From positions 1 to 41,823 of the forward strand of contig CALIHW010000070.1 in NCBI GenBank assembly GCA_938020525.1: DNA of 41,823 bases. The letters run 5' to 3'. The position numbers and the translations under genes are program-made. Shown here piece after piece: positions 17,277-24,433 of the stretch. Below the pieces are notes generated by a model that saw nothing but the letters and a program-made list of their open reading frames with translations, had not been told where the DNA came from and searched no databases. Source of the stretch: an uncultured Granulosicoccaceae bacterium. Its GTDB lineage: Bacteria > Pseudomonadota > Gammaproteobacteria > Granulosicoccales > Granulosicoccaceae. Within the stretch, counting starts at the first letter, position 1, and each line of letters opens with the position of its first letter.

Positions 17277-18017
17277 ATGGATGCGGAAAGGAATGGATTC
17301 GCTGAGCAAATTGAATATACGATAAATACGATACCTCAGGACAACGATGTAACATCAGAGATTATAATCGTTGATGAAAGATGTTGTATCAGAGAGGCAA
17401 TAGCCTCGTCTATTCGTGGCGACGGACAAAGAAAAATAATTACTACTGAAAGCACCGCGGATTTTACTGCAACAGCTTTCTGCGGAAATAACTCAGCCAG
17501 GCAATTGATACTGTTATGCGATGGTCAATTGAGCTCAGAATCGCTTGATGGCGAAATATCACGTCTGAGAAAATATAACCCTGTTGCGAATTTGGCGTTA
17601 CTCACAGATCAGCAACCAGGAGAAATGGTTGATTTTTTACAGAGCAACTACTCAGTCAGCATAATACCGAGCCATTACAGTACCGCGCAATTGCTGGCCT
17701 GTATTCAAGTTATTGAATCTGGGATTGATTATTTACCAGCAGAATTTATTCAGATTTCTGGTTGTCAGATTTCTGAGAACTCACGGGAAAATTCTAATGA
17801 GTTAAGCACCGTGCTTACGCCCCGTCAAAGAGAGGTCATGGAGTATATTGTCAAGGGGAGGTCAAATAAATACATTGCTGCGGAGTTATCTGTTAGCGAG
17901 AGTACTATAAAAGTACATGTACATGATGCTATGAGAAGGCTGGGAGCAACCAGTAGAACACATGCCTCATATTTACTTAAATTTTGTGGGGACATTTCCC
18001 CTAATCCCTCGCTGTAG
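17277..18017 (+). CDS. LuxR/CsgD-like transcriptional regulator with a degenerate receiver domain
   Basis: The C-terminal LuxR-type helix-turn-helix covers about 179-236 (LTPRQREVMEYIVKGRSNKYIAAELSVSESTIKVHVHDAMRRLG), which is well conserved. Residues 27-150 look like a receiver domain (EIIIVDERCCIREAI, LILLCDGQL with D82 at the phospho-acceptor position), but the conserved lysine near the end is missing (SIIPSHYS), so normal phosphorelay control is unlikely. A worn receiver plus LuxR domain and a length of 246 residues recall CsgD and other biofilm-matrix regulators. It lies 125 bp upstream of, and in the same direction as, the first small secreted gene, so control of that locus is a reasonable inference. 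GGGAGGAG precedes the ATG. Confidence 0.85.
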   Translation: MDAERNGFAEQIEYTINTIPQDNDVTSEIIIVDERCCIREAIASSIRGDGQRKIITTESTADFTATAFCGNNSARQLILLCDGQLSSESLDGEISRLRKYNPVANLALLTDQQPGEMVDFLQSNYSVSIIPSHYSTAQLLACIQVIESGIDYLPAEFIQISGCQISENSRENSNELSTVLTPRQREVMEYIVKGRSNKYIAAELSVSESTIKVHVHDAMRRLGATSRTHASYLLKFCGDISPNPSL

Positions 18018-18142
18018 TGAAGGTCTTAGAGAATATGAATTGAAATATCTGTCTCAACGATAAAAGAAAAATAACATCTCTGCTAAGACTGTATTCAAAA
18101 ACAACAGAAGTTAAACATTAGTTACATAAAGGAACTATTCTC

Positions 18143-18658
18143 ATGGAAAGAAAAAAAGCTATTGGCTATGTTGCAGCGTCTCTTTTTGCCTTATTGGGAG
18201 GTGCCGCAGTAGCCGAAAACTCTCGAATCAAGCTAACGGACGGTCAGTTAGATGCAATCAGTGCTGGAACTGTGGAGCTGACAATTACAGCAAACACATT
18301 TGCTGCAGGATCTGATGGAGTAGTTGCTCTTGCGTATACGAATTCAGATATACGGTCGAACCGGAGGGGTCGTACCATCGCGCGAGGAAGTGCGTTGTCT
18401 ACTGCAATTGGTGAAATAGTCTCCACAGAAACAGGCTACATCCTCAATACGGATGAGAACATAATTTCACTTCGTGCTATGCAGAGGATCCGAAACTCAG
18501 AATCCGGGACTCTTGTAATAAAGACGCGAATACTCAGAAATGGCCGAGTTACAGTTACAACAATATTCCGGCCTGCAAGAAACGGTAACAGGAATAGGAA
18601 TGGCCGACCTATTGTAGAAACTAATACGTTAAGAGTTCGCGCCGTAACAAGAAGGTAG
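18143..18658 (+). CDS. Small secreted protein with a double-glycine-like leader motif (first of three)
   Basis: The 171-residue product has a Sec signal peptide (about 1-24, ending GGAAVA) followed at once by LTDGQLDAISAG (31-42). Counted back from Gly42, residues L-12, T-11, Q-8, L-7, I-4, A-2 and G-1 fit the leader consensus cut by C39 peptidases. The rest (43-171) has beta-like stretches (VELTITANTF, TLVIKTRILRNGRVTVTTIF) and a very basic, Asn/Arg-rich tail (ARNGNRNRNGRP). There are no cysteines. No known family was recognised. I infer a secreted substrate of the C39 peptidase encoded at 21873-22514. An AAAGGA site lies 9 nt before the ATG. Confidence 0.75.
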   Translation: MERKKAIGYVAASLFALLGGAAVAENSRIKLTDGQLDAISAGTVELTITANTFAAGSDGVVALAYTNSDIRSNRRGRTIARGSALSTAIGEIVSTETGYILNTDENIISLRAMQRIRNSESGTLVIKTRILRNGRVTVTTIFRPARNGNRNRNGRPIVETNTLRVRAVTRR

Positions 18659-18687
18659 GTTATTTAGTCTTTGCAGCTTATGTTGGC

Positions 18688-18730
18688 AATAAAAAGCCTT
18701 ACCTCGCTAAGTTACTTTATCGAGGTAAGG
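18688..18730 (-). terminator. Terminator of the minus-strand small secreted gene
   Basis: Perfect 10-bp arms CCTTACCTCG (18697-18706) and CGAGGTAAGG (18721-18730) with a 14-nt loop. On the minus strand the stem is followed by CTTTTTATTG, a usable T-run. It lies between the convergent genes ending at 18658 (+) and 18787 (-). Confidence 0.75.
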
Positions 18731-18786
18731 AATATTGAATGATCACTTAATATTTCATGTAATGGTTGGCGTACTAGTTGACGTTA

Positions 18787-19146
18787 CTAGTTGATTAGGC
18801 CCGCAACGCCGATGCTAATTGATAGTCCATGTTGACTGAAGTTAATGGCATGTCCAACTCCACTAACGTTGCTGGATGAAGAACCACAACAAGCTACGGA
18901 TACTGCACCTCCCCCCAGGTCGCCGAATTGGGAGTTGGCTCCGAAAGCTCTAGACGCTGAGAATGATCGATATTGTCCGGTGGATCTAGCGGAGGTAGAG
19001 ATGTTATTCACTCTTGCAAATGAAGATGCGAACGTGCCTGAAGCACTTACACTATCCATCTGCCCGTTTGTAAGTAATAACTTCGATGCCGAAGCTCCGA
19101 ATGAAGCAGAAGATAGAAGTGCAACCAGTATAATCTTGATAGCCAC
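18787..19146 (-). CDS. Small secreted Ser-rich protein with a double-glycine-like leader motif (second of three)
   Basis: The start is GTG at 19146, supported by AAGGAAA nine bases upstream. The 119-residue product has a signal peptide (about 1-20, SFGASA) and then LTNGQMDSVSAS (25-36), again fitting L-12, T-11, Q-8, M-7, V-4, A-2 and S-1. The mature part is rich in Ser, Ala, Gly and Phe (TFASSFARVNN, FSASRAFGANSQFG, GLSISIGVAGLIN) and holds a CC pair (VACCGSSSS). Such composition suits a small fibre- or surface-forming protein, but function is unknown. It is transcribed divergently from the third member across a shared 242-bp region. Confidence 0.75.
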   Translation of the reverse strand: MAIKIILVALLSSASFGASASKLLLTNGQMDSVSASGTFASSFARVNNISTSARSTGQYRSFSASRAFGANSQFGDLGGGAVSVACCGSSSSNVSGVGHAINFSQHGLSISIGVAGLIN

Positions 19147-19388
19147 GATATTATTTCCTTATAAGTGTTAATGGATAAAAGACTATATCTTTAGTTAGCT
19201 CATGTAAGTATTGATAAATAGTTGTCATAAATTGGGGCTTTAGTAGATTGAAAATATTACTACCAATTTCTTATTGTGAATTATAGCTGGCATGCGGATA
19301 GTAGACGGCGTTCGAAGCCTACTTTGAACAGAACGGCGTGGAAATGATTACGCACCACGTTATATTTTAGATGATAAGGAGATTTCCC
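19147..19388. promoter_or_regulatory. Shared divergent upstream region of two small secreted genes
   Basis: These 242 bp separate the minus gene (GTG at 19146) from the plus gene (ATG at 19389) and must contain both promoters. The sequence is AT-rich with several TATA-like hexamers (TTATATTTT near 19360), but no convincing -35/-10 pair was found. Co-regulation of the two genes is expected from the arrangement. Confidence 0.4.
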
Positions 19389-19781
19389 ATGAAAGTTATC
19401 AACACTATAGTACTCAGCGCACTAGTAGCACTTGGAAGTGCAACTGCTCAAGCTGACACATCTTCAGCTCCAGTACTTCTCAGCAACGCTCAGCTTGATG
19501 TAGTCGACGCTGGTAGCCGTTACAGATACTCCCGCCATTACCGTCCGACTAGCGCATCAGCCTCTGCAGGTGGAGAAGTTCGCGTTCGTGGCGTTGTTTA
19601 CGCGAACGGTGGTGCTGACTCGTCAGCTTCTGGTGGTAGAACATCGACGGCTGGTGCTGAAGGTGGTGCTGCTGCCTTAGGAGTTCGGTTCAACAGCGGT
19701 GGCAAGAGGGGCGGTAGCATTTGGGCTGGAGCTGGTATTGCGGGTGGTGCTTCATATTCATGTAGTGGTCGTTGCAACTAG
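19389..19781 (+). CDS. Small secreted Gly/Ala/Ser-rich protein with a double-glycine-like leader motif (third of three)
   Basis: Two in-frame ATGs exist at 19371 and 19389. The second is chosen because AAGGAGA lies just before it, within the codons of the longer version. The 130-residue product has a signal peptide (1-22, SATAQA) and then LSNAQLDVVDAG (31-42), matching L-12, S-11, Q-8, L-7, V-4, A-2 and G-1. The mature part is Gly/Ala/Ser-rich (SASASAGGEVRVRG, GGADSSASGGRTS, AGAGIAGGAS) and ends in CSGRCN, which could form a small disulfide loop. The composition resembles silk-like or amyloid-prone surface proteins. A terminator follows at 19834. Confidence 0.75.
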   Translation: MKVINTIVLSALVALGSATAQADTSSAPVLLSNAQLDVVDAGSRYRYSRHYRPTSASASAGGEVRVRGVVYANGGADSSASGGRTSTAGAEGGAAALGVRFNSGGKRGGSIWAGAGIAGGASYSCSGRCN

Positions 19782-20232
19782 TTAAATTGCACGACTATTA
19801 AAAGTGATTTGTAATATCTGAAGCAGTAAATGGCAGAGGTCAGGCTATCGTTTGACCTCTGTTTTGTAGTTTTTGAAAAGTAATAGAAATAATATCTTGT
19901 AATAGTCTTTCGGATAGAAAGCCCACTGTGTAGTGAGATCTGACTCAAATGCATCGATGTAAAAATGAACGGGAAATTGTTATTTAGAATCGAGTTAGCA
20001 GGTTATTCGAATACACTGTAAAATTCTTCGAAGCACAGTCTGAATCTCATCTTGAGAACTGGGTGTCGGATGTAATTGTTTCAGCCTGCTTAAGAATCTC
20101 TCTGCATTTAGAAATTCTCGAACCGGGCTGCCTCAACCAGTGAAACGAGATTATATCCTACAAATAAACTGTGGTTCATAGATGGCGTTTTTCCGAATGG
20201 CAAGCAGCCTGTCAGCTACATTTGCAGGTAAG
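19782..20232. other. Intergenic region between the small secreted genes and the barrel gene
   Basis: These 451 bp hold the terminator of the 19389 gene (19834-19875). The remaining 350 bp is AT-rich and shows no supported gene, repeat or RNA. Two overlapping short frames that reach into 20151-20398 are shadows of the minus-strand barrel gene end. Confidence 0.5.
19834..19875 (+). terminator. Intrinsic terminator after the third small secreted gene
   Basis: Arms CAGAGGTCA (19834-19842) and TGACCTCTG (19853-19861) form a 9-bp stem with a 10-nt loop. The second arm is followed by TTTTGTAGTTTTT. It lies 52 bp after the stop codon. Confidence 0.75.
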
Positions 20233-21801
20233 CTATAAATTGAACTGCTTTGCCAGTGAGAATGTGAGCCGGAAGTCTCTGGCATTTTCGACCAGGCCCA
20301 TGCCAAGCCGAGCGTTGAGAAAGAGTTCGTTACCCAGAACCGATGATACACCGGCAGAGAAACTGGCAACTGTGGTGTGGTTTTCTGAATTTGGCTGATT
20401 GTCTATCTCAGCTGGTCTTAGTAGTGTTTGAGTGAAAAAAAACTGTAGCGAAGTGTATGGACTTGCTGCCAACAGCGTGCCAATTGAAAGCTGGGTAACA
20501 TCCCCAGGTGTGATTTCATTGTCTGGATTAACGGAAACTGTATGAGAAACTCCACCGGTAAAAACCAGTGGATCTTGTCTTTTTGTTGCCGATAGGCCCA
20601 GTGTGTATTCTTCTGAGCCAGTACCAAATACGTCAGAGCCAGTGTTTCCAGTATAGGTTGCGTCCAATAATATATCCGGGCGGAATCCCTTTTCGATCGC
20701 CAGTGTTTTAGTAAGAGTTAGTGAAAAGTCACCGACGCCACTTTCAGAAGTGTCCTGGGTATCTATCGAGTTGCCGTTTAGATCTACGTCGAACCTTTGA
20801 TTCAGATTGGTGAAGGGTAAAGAAAGATTTATTTGTGTGTCGAGCGGTAGTCCGAACTTTATATCGAGCGTTTGTGTGAGACTCTCTATCTCATTTTGTA
20901 GTTGACCGGCTTGCTGCGATACCGTTCCTGTATCAGTTCCCTCTACGTCCACTAACACAGGTTCGAGTTCAGTATCGAGGCTGTAGTCAAATGAGTAGGT
21001 TATTTCAGCCCGCCCAGGCTTTAGTAATAGTGCATTAAGTTGAACAAGTGATCGTTCCAGGGCTCTAACCGCCGAATCTTCGTCAACTTCAAAGAGTCCG
21101 GGTGTAGCATTAGCCTGTGTATCGGTTTCTGCTTGCGCTGCTTCGGACTTTTGATTTAATTCTGTAGATGCATTATCGCTATCTGGAGGGGAGGAGGGAG
21201 CAGTATTCCCGGATTCATCAGATTGTGATGTGGACTGTTGATCTAACCGATTGTTGCCACTGTGAGCTGCCGGAGCAGTGTCGAGAGTCCGATTTGTGTC
21301 GGCGTTGTTGTTAGTGTCTAACTGTGTGTCAGGCTCCTTTGGTGCATCTTTTAGTTCTGATCTATTGCGCTCTGGCTTTTCAAGTTCCGGCATATCACTG
21401 ACGTTATCGGTGTTTTCCGATATCTGCTGTGCATTGGGTTTGTTTTCTTTGTCATTTGCGTCATCGTTCTGATCTGCAGGCTTACTCACGACTAGTTGAA
21501 CTTGAGGTGTTATTAGTTCACCCGGAATTAACAAAATATCGCCAATCTCAAGTGTTTTGTCGACCGCCTGGTTATTGAAATCAGCTACCTGCTTCCAGAC
21601 TGCGGGATTTTTACTATCTAACTCCCTGTCGATAATAGAGGATAGCGAATCTCCCTTCTGAACCACGACTTTGAGTGGTTCTGTTGTTTTTGCAATAGAG
21701 CCGTTATACGGACTGACAAGGGCGAGCAGGGTTGATAAGGTCACGAGCTTTGAATACTTACAACGCTTTTTTGCCGATCTGATTTCTGAATAATCCTTCA
21801 T
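20233..21801 (-). CDS. LysM-domain protein with a FapF-like outer-membrane beta-barrel
   Basis: The 522-residue protein has an N-terminal export signal (about 1-39), a FimV-like LysM domain (about 44-97, VVQKGDSLSSIIDREL to LEIGDILLIPGEL), an Asp/Asn/Ser/Gln-rich linker (100-235), and a C-terminal beta-barrel (about 250-522). The barrel has alternating strands (LDIKFGLPLDTQINLSLPF, GVGDFSLTLTKTL, LDATYTGNTGSD, FTGGVSHTVSVNP, LTFSLAKQFNL) and ends in a hydrophobic residue. Its features resemble FapF, the pore that exports Fap amyloid subunits, but FapF has a coiled-coil in place of LysM. It lies 71 bp downstream of the C39 peptidase gene, so they are likely one operon. GGAGGAA supports the start. 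Confidence 0.72.
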   Translation of the reverse strand: MKDYSEIRSAKKRCKYSKLVTLSTLLALVSPYNGSIAKTTEPLKVVVQKGDSLSSIIDRELDSKNPAVWKQVADFNNQAVDKTLEIGDILLIPGELITPQVQLVVSKPADQNDDANDKENKPNAQQISENTDNVSDMPELEKPERNRSELKDAPKEPDTQLDTNNNADTNRTLDTAPAAHSGNNRLDQQSTSQSDESGNTAPSSPPDSDNASTELNQKSEAAQAETDTQANATPGLFEVDEDSAVRALERSLVQLNALLLKPGRAEITYSFDYSLDTELEPVLVDVEGTDTGTVSQQAGQLQNEIESLTQTLDIKFGLPLDTQINLSLPFTNLNQRFDVDLNGNSIDTQDTSESGVGDFSLTLTKTLAIEKGFRPDILLDATYTGNTGSDVFGTGSEEYTLGLSATKRQDPLVFTGGVSHTVSVNPDNEITPGDVTQLSIGTLLAASPYTSLQFFFTQTLLRPAEIDNQPNSENHTTVASFSAGVSSVLGNELFLNARLGMGLVENARDFRLTFSLAKQFNL

Positions 21802-21872
21802 TGCATACTTCCTCCATGTTTACTGCATAATTTCGCAGGTCAGTTTGGGTCAGTTTCCTGAGCCATTGCGAA

Positions 21873-22514
21873 TTATTGAATCATCACGAAATCCATAGAA
21901 GTTGGAGTGAGTTTGTGTAAACCCCGTTTTGTTTCCGGATTGTTTGACTCAACGATAAAACCGACTCTACCGAGACGATCAATTTCGAACCATGCTTCAA
22001 GAAATTCGGATTTCGTCATGATTCTGTTTCCCCAGGCCGGGTCCGCGAGGAGGATTCGATTTTTTGCGATGCCTCTAAATATAACGAAATGGTTGTATCC
22101 TTCTATATCCACCGGTACCAGCACCGGTGCCATTTCAAGCAGATTTTCGAAATTCAACCCGCCAAACCCATTGCCCGTTAGACCTTTACTTTCGGTATAT
22201 TGTTTTAAATCCAGTAGTGAAAAACCTTCCCTTCTTTTCAACAAGTCTGGATCTTCAATATACTCTTGTCGATTGACCATGGCGAGAGCCACTTCTTTTT
22301 CGCTAACATCCAGACCATGCTGGTAACGAAGTAAGGTTGTTAGGGCTGCTGCACCACAGCTTAAGTCCCATTCCTGCATCACAACGTTATTCTGACGTAA
22401 TTCAAGGAGAGAGGTTACTGGTGGATGGCGACTGTTGGCAACTGCGTTACTGCAGAGTGATAGCCAGAATAGTGGCCAGAGTAGAGTTGTAAAATACTTA
22501 GAAAATGTTCTCAT
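21873..22514 (-). CDS. Periplasmic C39-family cysteine peptidase (FapD-like)
   Basis: The 213-residue protein has a signal peptide (about 1-27, CSNAVA) and a complete C39 peptidase domain. Visible catalytic residues are the oxyanion Gln47 (MQEWDLSCGAAAL), Cys53, His142 (YNHFVIFRGI) and Asp158 (LLADPAWGNRI). C39 domains usually sit on ABC exporters and cut leaders after a double glycine; here there is no transporter, so it should act in the periplasm as FapD is thought to. The three small Sec-exported proteins nearby carry matching leader motifs and are its likely substrates. AGGGA precedes the ATG. The barrel gene follows in the same direction. Confidence 0.85.
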   Translation of the reverse strand: MRTFSKYFTTLLWPLFWLSLCSNAVANSRHPPVTSLLELRQNNVVMQEWDLSCGAAALTTLLRYQHGLDVSEKEVALAMVNRQEYIEDPDLLKRREGFSLLDLKQYTESKGLTGNGFGGLNFENLLEMAPVLVPVDIEGYNHFVIFRGIAKNRILLADPAWGNRIMTKSEFLEAWFEIDRLGRVGFIVESNNPETKRGLHKLTPTSMDFVMIQ

Positions 22515-22580
22515 GGTTTTTCCCTAAAATTAGACATTTATACTAGGAAAATAGTATTAGTTGCTTAAGCTAATGTCTTT

Positions 22581-22594
22581 CATGCAATTGCATG
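22581..22594. promoter_or_regulatory. 14-bp palindrome upstream of the C39 gene
   Basis: CATGCAATTGCATG is a perfect palindrome lying 67-80 bp upstream of the C39 start codon. Its symmetry and position suit a dimeric regulator, perhaps the LuxR-type protein at 17277 or the HTH protein at 23585. Binding is not shown. Confidence 0.35.
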
Positions 22595-22713
22595 ATGATG
22601 CTCTAAGGACGAAGAGTTCTATTATTATCGTCTTCGATCAGTCTATAGATGAGTCTACTTGATAGCTGTGGGAGAAACTACAGGACAATAGTTTAATCTA
22701 CTGAGATTCCTAT

Positions 22714-22731
22714 GCTTTAAAGCTTTAAAGC
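22714..22731. repeat. 18-bp perfect palindrome
   Basis: GCTTTAAAGCTTTAAAGC is fully self-complementary and also contains the 9-bp direct repeat GCTTTAAAG in overlap. It lies 44 bp after the FG-GAP gene stop on the minus strand. It could be an operator for the C39 operon or part of a weak terminator. Confidence 0.4.
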
Positions 22732-22774
22732 CAGTTGTTCCGATTTGCTTTACTTGTTATCTAAGCTTTGGAAA

Positions 22775-23563
22775 CTATTTGCATTGCAGGGCTTGCTCGA
22801 GACTATCTGTTCCATTGAACTCACCAATATCCTTTGATAAAAGCTGCTCGCCCTCAAGTGTAGTTTCCAGAATGCGTGTCCAATAAGCGTCGGCTGTGAC
22901 CATCGTAGTTTTTCCATCGCAGGCTTTAATACCCCCGGAGATAAAAGCTTCACCAATACGATGATTACTGTAGCCCGCTTTACTGGCAACCTGTTGCAGC
23001 TCTTCATCTGTGTATGACCAGACCCTGAGCGTTTTGGCCAGATGTGGTCTGTCCACAAATGCGATGTCCATATCTCCGTCATTATTAAAATCCGCAATGC
23101 CAACCGGTGCGAGCCATCTGTTTGAAGTTCCAATATAGGGGGTGGTAGTTAGCAGGTTTAACTTTCCCTCTGCCAGTTTGTAAATCGCGACTTGTGCTCC
23201 ATAGTTTTGATGACTGCGGATGGTGATAACTTCCGGATCTGAATCCTGGTCTATGTCGGCTAGTCTGGGTGCCAGATCTTCAAATACATGTTCCTGATCC
23301 AGGATGACTGAATGGGTACAGCCTTTTTTATCTCGCACCATAAGTGTTGAGGGCTCAATAGCATCACCAAGTACACCATGAGCGTAGCGCTCTGTGGCGT
23401 CGTCGTACCATGCACTTTGCGTGTGTTGATAAATTTCAGTAGTGACCAGTGATTCAGGAAAATCGGAATTTTCCGCATCATCTGACTTACAGTCCGCTAG
23501 TGTTGGCTGTACCGAGAGGCCGAAGCTGAGTAGCACGAAAGAGAGGGATATGGATTTTTTCAT
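22775..23563 (-). CDS. Exported FG-GAP/VCBS-repeat protein
   Basis: The 262-residue protein has a signal peptide (about 1-23, VQPTLA) and FG-GAP/VCBS-type repeats with calcium-loop motifs: LADIDQDSDPEVITIRS and VGIADFNNDGDMDIAFVDR. These fold as beta-propeller blades, often in surface or periplasmic proteins. Five cysteines are spread along the chain (DCKSDD, KKGCTHS, ACDGKT, ALQCK and others). The gene starts 21 bp after the HTH regulator on the same strand, so the two form an operon. A truncated relative lies at 15583-15768. Function is unknown; the length is short for a complete propeller. Confidence 0.75.
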   Translation of the reverse strand: MKKSISLSFVLLSFGLSVQPTLADCKSDDAENSDFPESLVTTEIYQHTQSAWYDDATERYAHGVLGDAIEPSTLMVRDKKGCTHSVILDQEHVFEDLAPRLADIDQDSDPEVITIRSHQNYGAQVAIYKLAEGKLNLLTTTPYIGTSNRWLAPVGIADFNNDGDMDIAFVDRPHLAKTLRVWSYTDEELQQVASKAGYSNHRIGEAFISGGIKACDGKTTMVTADAYWTRILETTLEGEQLLSKDIGEFNGTDSLEQALQCK

Positions 23564-23584
23564 CTTAATTATCTGTAGTTAGTT

Positions 23585-24319
23585 CTACTTACGTTCAAGC
23601 GCTACGAACGCCTGAAACATCCAGTTGCGTATTGCCAGTACCATGGTGGTGCCTTGTCTTTGTTCAAGCTGCAGTGATTTTTCTTCACGTACTGTGTCAT
23701 CAAATATCTGACCTAACGCATGCATTCTTTCAAGAATCTGCTGCCGTGCCACTACTGAAATATCGCCAAGCTTGACCAGCCGCAGACATGCGTCGTTTTT
23801 AAAGCTTGAGTTAAAAAAAGGCCCCTGAACTTCCTTGTTAAAGTAATTTTCAATCGGACCATTGGGTTGCCAGTCGAAGTTACTGGATATAAGCGGTTTA
23901 ACCCGGTTGCCCGGTAGTAATTCAATTAGCTTCATTCGATCAAGGCGCGCCAGGTAACGAATCCCCTCCGGTTCTGTTAAATCGTATCGTTCTAGAATTT
24001 CGGTGAAGGTCCAGTTGTTAACTATGCAATAGGCAACCAATAAGAGTTTGGTATCTCCGACAAGTTCAGCTTCCTGATCAATAGTCAGCGATTGCAGTTG
24101 TCGGCTTGAGTCATCTGCCATCTGTGCCAGTGCGCTGATATCCAGGCCCAGAATCTCACAAATGGCGTCCAGCCGGTTGAGGGTCATGTTGCCGCTAGCA
24201 AACATCTGTTTGATCGTGCTTTCGGATAGCTCAAGCTCCTGCGCCAGGGCTCGGTAGGTGAGGCCGCGCAGCTTGAGCTGGCTTTTCAGCTCATCGATGA
24301 GTCTGGTGGATTGCTTCAT
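23585..24319 (-). CDS. Cro/C1 (XRE)-type helix-turn-helix regulator
   Basis: Residues 8-65 form a classic XRE DNA-binding domain (LKLRGLTYRALAQELELSESTIKQMFASGNMTLNRLDAICEILGL). The remaining 180 residues contain a winged-helix-like segment (about 90-130, VNNWTFTEILERYDLTEPEGIRYLARLDRMKLIELLPGN) and a helical C-terminus without a known ligand domain. At 244 residues it is longer than phage-type repressors. It is divergent from the vWA gene (114 bp between starts) and heads an operon with the FG-GAP gene, so it may control either or both. No operator was recognised. Confidence 0.82.
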   Translation of the reverse strand: MKQSTRLIDELKSQLKLRGLTYRALAQELELSESTIKQMFASGNMTLNRLDAICEILGLDISALAQMADDSSRQLQSLTIDQEAELVGDTKLLLVAYCIVNNWTFTEILERYDLTEPEGIRYLARLDRMKLIELLPGNRVKPLISSNFDWQPNGPIENYFNKEVQGPFFNSSFKNDACLRLVKLGDISVVARQQILERMHALGQIFDDTVREEKSLQLEQRQGTTMVLAIRNWMFQAFVALERK

Positions 24320-24433
24320 GAGTACAGTATTTTAGAACTCATTAGGCAGAATTACTAGACTATTTCCAAAAAGGTAGTGAAATAATGACTTTTTGCCGAT
24401 ACTCGCCCCACTTCAACCAAGAGGGGAAATGTT

